This document shows, in pieces, positions 58,386-64,000 of a stretch of DNA of 64,000 nt. Every line of letters begins with the position of its first letter. Positions within the stretch are counted from its first letter, which is position 1. The stretch is from Deinococcales bacterium (GTDB taxonomy: Bacteria > Deinococcota > Deinococci > Deinococcales > JAAFIG01), in NCBI GenBank assembly GCA_025352125.1, contig JANXTZ010000046.1, forward strand, positions 1-64,000, given 5' to 3'. The position numbers were made by a program, and so were the translations under genes. The notes under the pieces are model-generated. The model made no database searches, was not told the DNA's origin, and saw only the letters and a program-made list of their open reading frames with translations.

Positions 58386-59141
58386 ATGGGTTATATCACA
58401 TCACTTTTCTCAAATGGACCACTCGGAATAGTTTATGGCGCATTGATCCTGTATTGCCTGTATCACGCGATCTCGAGGCGTTCCGAGCCGTACTGGTTTT
58501 TTTTGATTTTGTTCATTCCTGCGATTGGCGGCATTGCTTATTTTGTCTTGGAGGTGTTGCCCGATTTGCGGCGTGGAAACCTCAGCATCGACACCAGCGC
58601 GTTCCAAAGTTCCAACTCGAGAATCTTAAACAAAGAACGCATCCTTGAGGAGATGGACACGCTCGACAACCGCATGAATCTGGCGCGAGAGTACAAAAAC
58701 GCTGGGCGACTCGAGGATGCCAAAAAAATGCTCGAGTCGGTTTCGAGCATTCATCAACAGGACCCTTACGTGCGCTTTGAGCTGGCAGATTTAAATTTCC
58801 GCGAAAACAACCTTGAAGTGACCAAAGACATTTTGACAAGCGTGCTCGAGGGTTGTCCCGAAGAATTGCGCTACCGCGCAAAATTGTTGCTTGCCAGAAC
58901 GCTTGATGGTCTGGGTGAACTCGAGGCTGCCGAACGGTATTACCGCGAAGCCACCACGTACTTCACCGGTGAGGAAGCCAGGGCGCGACTGGCACAGTTT
59001 TTGATCGCCCAAGACCGCAAAGACGAGGCGAAAAAGTCGCTCGAGGGTATCTTGCGCAATTACAAGCGCTCGGCGAGTGTGTATCAACGTCAGCAACGTG
59101 AGTGGTTTGATTTGGCTGGCAAACTTCTGAAAGAACTTTAA
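58386..59141 (+). CDS. TPR-containing membrane protein with PLDc_N-like N-terminus
   Basis: The 251-residue protein starts with two membrane helices (LGIVYGALILYCLYHAI and YWFFLILFIPAIGGIAYFVLEVLPDLRRG), the layout of the PLDc_N domain. The rest is TPR-like helices (LAREYKNAGRLEDAKKMLES, LLLARTLDGLGELEAAERYYREA). It is probably a membrane adaptor. TAGAAT lies 7 bases before ATG. It ends convergent with the VWA gene, overlapping by 4 bases. Confidence 0.75.
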   Translation: MGYITSLFSNGPLGIVYGALILYCLYHAISRRSEPYWFFLILFIPAIGGIAYFVLEVLPDLRRGNLSIDTSAFQSSNSRILNKERILEEMDTLDNRMNLAREYKNAGRLEDAKKMLESVSSIHQQDPYVRFELADLNFRENNLEVTKDILTSVLEGCPEELRYRAKLLLARTLDGLGELEAAERYYREATTYFTGEEARARLAQFLIAQDRKDEAKKSLEGILRNYKRSASVYQRQQREWFDLAGKLLKEL

Positions 59142-60094
59142 ACGATGCGTCTCGAGCGTTCGCTCCAGGCAATGCTCGAGAGCAACAAAATGCCTGCCAA
59201 ACCTGCAAAAATGCCCGTGATCTCGCCTGGTTTGGTTGACCAGCCGATGCTGCGTCCCAAGCCCTGGTAAATGCTGTTGAGTTGTCCACTCGAGCGAGCC
59301 TCAAAGTATTTCCCGCCGGTGGTGTCGGCAATGTTCTTTAAAATTTCGGGGTCAAAACCGACCATCATGCCACCGCCCTGAAAATCGATTGAGCCAGCGT
59401 CCGTGCCAAGCCCAACGGTGTACACTTTCACGTCTTTGTTGCGCACCTCGGCGGCAATCTCGAGCGGTTCGGGGGGGCGGTTATTGCGCCCGTCGGTCAA
59501 GAGCACAATGGCGGCGGGCGGCAGCCGTTGACCGCGCACGATTTTGGCGTTCTCGCCGCGTTCGGGCAGGGCTTGGGTTGCAATTTGCAACCCCGCGCCG
59601 ATGGCGGTGCCACGCCCAAGTGAAAGTTGGTCAATGGCATCCAGAACGGCGCTGTGATCGGCAGTCGGTTCGACGTTGACGGCGGCGTAACCGCTGAAGC
59701 TGACCAGCCCAATTTTCGTGCCTGCGGGCAGTTGCTTGATAAAAATTCTGGCTGCGTCTTGGGCAGCCTCAAATCTCGAGGGTTTGATGTCGTCGGCACG
59801 CATCGAAAGCGAGACATCGATTGCCAGCATGATGGTGGTTTTGTTGTCAGGCACAGGTAAAGCTGCCGTCGGACGGGCGAGCGCGAAAATCCCCAACCCC
59901 AGCGCCAGCAGGTACAAGATTGCCGGAATATCACGGTTTCTCGAGAACGTCGGCGTGCTGACAGACTTTAGAAACTCGAGGTCAGGGTGAAAGACCACAC
60001 TCTCGGCTGGGAGTTTCTGGTCGCGCCAGTACCACCAGATCAAAAATGGCACGATCACCAAGAGTACGAGTTGAAAGGGCCAGAGAAAATTCAT
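59138..60094 (-). CDS. VWA-domain membrane protein (BatA-like)
   Basis: The 318-residue protein has two N-terminal helices, a von Willebrand A domain with MIDAS DVSLSMRADD (about 93-102), then TKIGLVSFSGYA and VLLTDGRNN, and a final membrane helix (GIFAGLAGILLLSSIAW). It is the fourth gene of a MoxR-DUF58-VWA-VWA operon, the MoxR chaperone system, which assembles or protects envelope protein complexes. The VWA domain presumably faces outside the membrane. Confidence 0.88.
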   Translation of the reverse strand: MNFLWPFQLVLLVIVPFLIWWYWRDQKLPAESVVFHPDLEFLKSVSTPTFSRNRDIPAILYLLALGLGIFALARPTAALPVPDNKTTIMLAIDVSLSMRADDIKPSRFEAAQDAARIFIKQLPAGTKIGLVSFSGYAAVNVEPTADHSAVLDAIDQLSLGRGTAIGAGLQIATQALPERGENAKIVRGQRLPPAAIVLLTDGRNNRPPEPLEIAAEVRNKDVKVYTVGLGTDAGSIDFQGGGMMVGFDPEILKNIADTTGGKYFEARSSGQLNSIYQGLGRSIGWSTKPGEITGIFAGLAGILLLSSIAWSERSRRIV

Positions 60095-60105
60095 GCCAAG
60101 CTCCT

Positions 60106-61152
60106 TTAAGGAATCCTGCGTTGCCAGTGAAGGCTGAGTCCCGCGCCCGTCAGCATCAAAACCACTGCCAAGCCCGACAGGATGCCGCCAAGCTCGAGTT
60201 TGGTGGCTTCCCAGATGGTGACAGTCCCAAGTTCTTTGTAGATTTTCTCGAGCGCCGCTTTTTCGGGCGGGAAGACAAATTTGCCCTCAGTCTCGAGCGC
60301 CATGCTTTCAAGGGTTTTGGGGGTGCACGGGACAAAATATTGTTTGCCATCAATTTGCAAGACCGCGCCGCCCTCTTTGCAGACAGCAATTGTATAGAGT
60401 TTGACTTTGTATTGCTTGGCAAATTTGGCTGCCAGTTGGGGGTCAGCGGAGACGTTGCTGGTGCCGTCAGAAATTAAGACAATGGCGCCAGGGGGCAGGG
60501 TGGTGGCGTCAACGGGCTTGATCGGTTGTCCGGTGCTCGGGTCAATGCTTTGGGGTTTGGGTTGATTGGCGTTGGATTTCAGTCCCAGCAACTCACTTGG
60601 AATATCCACGTTTTTGCGCCCTGGTAAACTTCGGACGCTACCGACCACCGCATCTGCCAGACTGGTGTTGGCAGCAACTTTGACATTATTGAGTTTCTCG
60701 AGCAGGGTGGTTCGGTCGGTGGTGGCAGGCACGACAATGGCGGCGCTGTCTGAAAATGTTGCCAAACCAATCATGGTGCTGCTGGGCGCGAGTTTGACAA
60801 ATTCTTTGACAATCTCTTTGGCAACCTCGAGTCTGCTTGGGTTGACATCGGTCGCCTGCATACTCTTGCTGGTGTCGAGCGCGATCATCACGGCGGCTTT
60901 GTTGACGGGCAGTGGCGGTGTGCCAATTGGTCGTGCCGCCGAAAACAGCAGCAATGCCAGCGCGATCAGTTGCAGGTTCAGAGGCCATCTCGAGTGTGAT
61001 TGCTTGGTGTTTGAAAGAACGTTTGGCAACAGATTTGCGTCGGCGTAGGCGGTGGCGGTGTTGACACGAACTTTGGCGCTGCGCCGCACAAACCAGATTG
61101 CCAGAGGCACGAGCGGCATCAGCAGCAACAGCAGTGGCCAGGTAAAAGTCAT
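60106..61152 (-). CDS. VWA-domain membrane protein (BatA/BatB-like)
   Basis: The 348-residue protein has the same plan as its neighbour: helices at the start, MIDAS DTSKSMQATD (about 93-102), TMIGLATFSDSA and IVLISDGTSN, and a closing helix (LGGILSGLAVVLMLTGAGLSL). An extra Pro/Gln-rich insertion (about 195-220) lies in the VWA domain. It is third in the MoxR operon and a tandem paralogue of the next gene. Confidence 0.88.
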   Translation of the reverse strand: MTFTWPLLLLLMPLVPLAIWFVRRSAKVRVNTATAYADANLLPNVLSNTKQSHSRWPLNLQLIALALLLFSAARPIGTPPLPVNKAAVMIALDTSKSMQATDVNPSRLEVAKEIVKEFVKLAPSSTMIGLATFSDSAAIVVPATTDRTTLLEKLNNVKVAANTSLADAVVGSVRSLPGRKNVDIPSELLGLKSNANQPKPQSIDPSTGQPIKPVDATTLPPGAIVLISDGTSNVSADPQLAAKFAKQYKVKLYTIAVCKEGGAVLQIDGKQYFVPCTPKTLESMALETEGKFVFPPEKAALEKIYKELGTVTIWEATKLELGGILSGLAVVLMLTGAGLSLHWQRRIP

Positions 61153-61177
61153 GTTTGTCCCTCGAGTTTGGCAGTGT

Positions 61178-62149
61178 TCATCTGCGACCTCGGCGTTTGA
61201 GCGTGAATTTCATGATTGGAGCGATAACCTCTAAGTGCGTGCTCAGCTCGAGCGTATCAACCCGAGCGCCCCTGAAAGCTCGAGCCACGCGTTGATTGCG
61301 GTTTGACACCATTTGCGCGTGGGCGAGGCGAACTTTGGGGTTGCTGGTATCGACCCAGACTTCACTGCCCGATTCTGGGTCGCGCAAGCGCACGCCGCCA
61401 ACATTGGGCAACTCGCGCTCTGCTGGGTCAGAGATGCGCACCGCGATCACATCGTGGCGTTGCGCGAGGCGTCCGAGCGGTTGCGCCCAATTGGAATTCG
61501 CGTCCATGAAGTCAGAAACCACAAACAACATCGTGCGCCGTTTTAAAGTGCGTTCGACCCGCTCGAGTGCCGCCTCCAGGTTGCTGATGCTGCCAGGCAT
61601 CAAGTTTTCTTGAAGGTTTGACAACTGATGCAAAATATTGAGGGTTTGCGCCCGTCCGGTTCGCGGCGGCACAAACTTGATGCCCGCCTCGTTTACGCCC
61701 AGACAGCCAATCTTGTCGCCGTGCCGCGTGATGATGCTCGAGAGCACACCGGCGAACTCGAGAGCCAAATCTCGTTTTAAGACCCGCCTTGTGCCGAAAG
61801 TCATGCTCTTGGACATGTCCACCACCATCCAGGCGGTAATTTCGCGCTCTTCACGGTATTGACGCACGTGCAATTTGCCAGACCGAGCGGTAACATTCCA
61901 ATCCATGCGCCGCACCTCGTCGCCAGGTTGGTATTCGCGGATTTCGGCGAGGTCGAGGCTGGGACCGTAAAAAATACCCGAGTAATCACCAAATAAAAAC
62001 CCGTCCAAGCGTTTGATGACTTTAAGCTCGAGCCTTCGCAGCAAAGCCTCAGGCAATTCTGGGGCTTTGGGTTTTGGTCGAACCTCGGGTGCTTTGGGTT
62101 TTGGGCGGGTCAAGGTCAGCATGTTTTGGGTTTCTCGAGTTCTGATCAC
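61178..62149 (-). CDS. DUF58-domain protein
   Basis: This protein of about 323 residues (314 if ATG 62122 is used) has the DUF58 signature SLDLAEIREYQPGDEVRRMDWNVTARSGKLHVRQYREERE, followed by a VWA-like region (MVVDMSKSMTFG). The N-terminus contains a direct repeat, RPKPKAPEV then RPKPKAPEL. DUF58 proteins are standard partners of MoxR ATPases. The start is uncertain since neither candidate has a good ribosome site. Confidence 0.88.
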   Translation of the reverse strand: MIRTRETQNMLTLTRPKPKAPEVRPKPKAPELPEALLRRLELKVIKRLDGFLFGDYSGIFYGPSLDLAEIREYQPGDEVRRMDWNVTARSGKLHVRQYREEREITAWMVVDMSKSMTFGTRRVLKRDLALEFAGVLSSIITRHGDKIGCLGVNEAGIKFVPPRTGRAQTLNILHQLSNLQENLMPGSISNLEAALERVERTLKRRTMLFVVSDFMDANSNWAQPLGRLAQRHDVIAVRISDPAERELPNVGGVRLRDPESGSEVWVDTSNPKVRLAHAQMVSNRNQRVARAFRGARVDTLELSTHLEVIAPIMKFTLKRRGRR

Positions 62150-62169
62150 GAAATACGAATTTTAAAGGT

Positions 62170-63231
62170 TTAAAGATTGACTTCCATGCCAGTTGCTTGG
62201 CTGTTCTGGGTTTTGTACGGGTCGCCCATGTGTACTTTTGGCAGTGGAATGGCTTTCAAGATCATGTCGATAAAGTCTTCCATTTTCTTCTCGTCCGCCA
62301 GCGCCTCGTAAGACGGCATGATGCGATGACGCAAGATTTCTGGGGCGAGGTCGCGCACGTCTTCGGGCAGGGCGTACTCGCGCCCACGCAAGACCGCCAG
62401 GGCTTTCGCGCCTAAAATCAGATTCACGCTGCCTCGAGGCGAAGAACCGTAAGCAATGTATTTTTTGAGTTCTGGCAGCTTGGCTTCGCTTGGGTCACGT
62501 GTGGCTCGAGCCAGACGCACGGCGTACTCGGTGACGTTTGGATGCACGTAAATTCGGTCCGCCATTTCCTGCAAACCACGTAATTCTTCTGAAGACAGGA
62601 CTTTATTGATTGCCTCGAATTTGGTGCTGACCCTGTCCACCACGGTCATTTCCTCGTGAAAACCAGGATAGCCGATAATCACCTTAAACATAAAACGATC
62701 TACCTGCGCCTCGGGCAGAAAATAGGTGCCCTCGGACTCGATGGGATTTTGCGTGGCGAGCACCAAAAACGGGTCGGGCAATTTGAATGTCTGCTGTCCA
62801 ATGGTGACCTGGCGTTCCTGCATCGCCTCGAGAAGCGCACTCTGAATTTTGGCGGGCGCACGGTTGATCTCGTCTGCCAGCACCAGATTCGCCATGATCG
62901 GTCCCAGCTCGACCTCGAACTTGGATTCTTTCTGGTTGTAAATTCGTGTGCCGATCAAATCGGCTGGCACAAGGTCGGGCGTGAACTGAATGCGCCTGAA
63001 CGTCGCGCCTATAGCATCGGCGGTGGTCTTGATTGCCAGGGTCTTGGCAAGTCCAGGCACGCCCTCGATCAAGATGTGCCCCCGAGCAAGGAGCGCCACC
63101 AACATTCGCTCGAGCATCAAATCTTGCCCGACAATCACACGTTTGACCTCGAATAACAAGGTGCGCAGTTTGGCGGCGGCTTCAACCACAGAATTTGGTT
63201 CGATTGTCGGTTTGGTGCTCATGTCGTCCAT
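62170..63231 (-). CDS. MoxR-family AAA+ ATPase
   Basis: The 353-residue protein has Walker A-like GVPGLAKT (about 58-65), Walker B ANLVLADEINRAPAKIQSALLEAM, sensor 1 LATQNPIESEGTY and a C-terminal lid with YGSSPRGSVNLILGAKALAVLRG. MoxR ATPases act as chaperones for metal insertion or complex assembly with DUF58/VWA partners, which are encoded downstream. It is first in the operon; TACACT 12 bases before ATG is the likely -10, with GGGAG as ribosome site. Confidence 0.93.
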   Translation of the reverse strand: MDDMSTKPTIEPNSVVEAAAKLRTLLFEVKRVIVGQDLMLERMLVALLARGHILIEGVPGLAKTLAIKTTADAIGATFRRIQFTPDLVPADLIGTRIYNQKESKFEVELGPIMANLVLADEINRAPAKIQSALLEAMQERQVTIGQQTFKLPDPFLVLATQNPIESEGTYFLPEAQVDRFMFKVIIGYPGFHEEMTVVDRVSTKFEAINKVLSSEELRGLQEMADRIYVHPNVTEYAVRLARATRDPSEAKLPELKKYIAYGSSPRGSVNLILGAKALAVLRGREYALPEDVRDLAPEILRHRIMPSYEALADEKKMEDFIDMILKAIPLPKVHMGDPYKTQNSQATGMEVNL

Positions 63232-63253
63232 GTGTTTGCTCCCAGTGTAGAGT

Positions 63254-63778
63254 TTAGCTGCGGGTGTTTGGCAAGGTTGGCGCGAAGGGATTCAAAGGAT
63301 TTTCTGGATCACTTGGTACTGGTGTGCTGGGTTGAATCGGCACCGCTCGAGGTTGGGCTGGCGTGTTTTGCGGTGTGCTGGGTTGAGGTGTGGTGCCCGG
63401 CGCACTGGGCTGCAAGGGAACCAGCTCTTGCGGCTGACCATTGCGCCCAGGTTGGTTGCCATTTTGCTGCCCTGGTTGCGGCTGTTGACCAGGCTGCGGA
63501 AAGGTGTACAACTTTCCATCCTGCAAAATTTGGACTGGGCAATCTTGTGGTTTCTGCCCCTGACCAGGCGGCGGTTGCTGCCCGTTTGGATTTAACGGAA
63601 TCAACTCTCGAGCGTCGTTGTTCGGATTTGTGGGCGCTTGAGTATTTTGCACACGAATCAAATCAGGAATGGCTTGATTCACGGTGATAATCTCTTTTGG
63701 CGCACTCGAGCGACCCGCGAAAAAACCACCAACAGCGATGAAACCGCCAATTAAAACCAACGCCATTTGTTTGAGCAC
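63254..63778 (-). CDS. Exported Pro/Gln/Asn-rich hypothetical protein
   Basis: This protein of about 174 residues has one N-terminal helix (ALVLIGGFIAVGGFFAG) and a long low-complexity region rich in Pro, Gln, Gly and Asn (PQPGQQPQPGQQNGNQPG, QPSAPGTTPQPSTPQNTP), probably disordered and outside the membrane. A short ordered patch, DCPVQILQDGKLYTF, contains its only Cys. GTG 63778 has GGAGG 8 bases upstream; longer frames lack support. No function is assigned. It lies 22 bases before moxR. Confidence 0.65.
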   Translation of the reverse strand: MLKQMALVLIGGFIAVGGFFAGRSSAPKEIITVNQAIPDLIRVQNTQAPTNPNNDARELIPLNPNGQQPPPGQGQKPQDCPVQILQDGKLYTFPQPGQQPQPGQQNGNQPGRNGQPQELVPLQPSAPGTTPQPSTPQNTPAQPRAVPIQPSTPVPSDPENPLNPFAPTLPNTRS

Positions 63779-63937
63779 CTCGAGCACCTCCGCTAGAAAG
63801 TAGTTTACTGAATTAACTGTGCGAGAACTGAGAAAAAATACCAGAAGTGCCTCGAGAAATCGCATCACAGCAAATCTTGATCGACTCGTGTACACTGAGC
63901 ACCCCCAGTATAGACTTGGGGTGTAGAGGAACTGTGA

Positions 63938-64000
63938 ATGCATAAAGTAGCCATTGTAGGACGCCCCAACGTGGGCAAATCAAGTTTGTTCAACCGCATG
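63938..64000 (+). CDS. der: GTPase Der (EngA), N-terminal fragment cut by the window end
   Basis: Only the first 21 codons are in the window: MHKVAIVGRPNVGKSSLFNR, with the P-loop GRPNVGKS. This is the start of the double-GTPase Der, needed for 50S ribosome assembly; the similar start of Era is usually longer before the P-loop. A CACCCC/GGGGTG hairpin lies in the leader (about 63900-63924). Confidence 0.8.
   Translation, partial: MHKVAIVGRPNVGKSSLFNRM

Noticed and set aside
1..64000. CRISPR arrays, prophage or transposase genes
   Set aside because: No regularly spaced repeats, no cas-like, phage structural or transposase proteins were seen; the only repeats are short palindromic elements and the ABC-F tail copy.

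Overview
The window looks like chromosomal DNA of a bacterium of the Deinococcus-Thermus phylum (Deinococcota) with moderate GC. This is an inference from several signs: an SSB with two OB folds in one chain and a short acidic tip, a secreted protease closely resembling Thermus aqualysin I, an mglB-mglA pair, a long BTAD-type regulator, and many start codons lying only 5-7 bases after a TANNNT -10 box, which is the leaderless-transcript geometry known from Deinococcus. I cannot name a genus. The most striking property is the base text itself: the palindrome CTCGAG occurs hundreds of times, in genes on both strands and all frames, in intergenic DNA and inside terminator stems.

Layout. 1-1.1 kb: tRNA-Phe and a nitrilase-family gene. 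1.1-5.2 kb: an HTH/MazF toxin-antitoxin pair, divergent crcB and chrA, and an epimerase-tetR operon with a clear operator. 5.2-7.5 kb: NAD salvage (nicotinamidase and nicotinate phosphoribosyltransferase). 7.5-13.4 kb: metallo-hydrolase, FAH-family gene, a frameshifted DUF99 gene, ssb, a structured intergenic region and hypothetical exported proteins. 13.7-18.1 kb: aqualysin-like protease, an ABC-F ATPase, and a HigBA-like toxin-antitoxin pair that sits between two copies of the ABC-F 3' end. 18.2-23.9 kb: thioredoxin-like ferredoxin, pabB, a chorismate-lyase-like gene, and a vitamin B12 uptake locus (btuF, btuD, btuC) headed by a cobalamin riboswitch. 24-32 kb: HNH-like protein, acetyltransferase, a second metallo-hydrolase, glycosyltransferase, UPF0104-type membrane protein, epimerase, dcd and a MazEF pair. 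32-38 kb: DsbA-like protein and a sugar-type ABC importer followed by an argininosuccinate-lyase-like enzyme. 38-49 kb: two lipoproteins, the giant regulator, acetyltransferase, dGTPase, HtpG and a phosphodiester-glycosidase-type exported protein. 49-51.5 kb: mglBA and DAHP synthase. 51.7-57.7 kb: sufC-sufB-(2.3 kb island)-sufD. 57.8-64 kb: msrA, a TPR protein, a MoxR/DUF58/VWA operon, an exported proline/glutamine-rich protein and the first codons of der.

How the parts relate. Housekeeping operons (suf, btu, NAD salvage, MoxR-VWA, ABC importer) are interrupted or flanked by small toxin-antitoxin modules: HTH/MazF at 1.1 kb, HigBA-like at 17.4 kb, MazEF at 31.4 kb, and a compound island of intact and decayed VapBC-like genes that splits suf. 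Two start modes coexist: Shine-Dalgarno-led genes (ssb, sufC, htpG, aroG, protease) and apparently leaderless genes (about twenty in this window). The points most worth following up are the CTCGAG excess, the leaderless promoter architecture (including a divergent pair whose -10 boxes overlap), the ABC-F tail duplication with a junction at a CTCGAGAT octamer, and the split suf operon.
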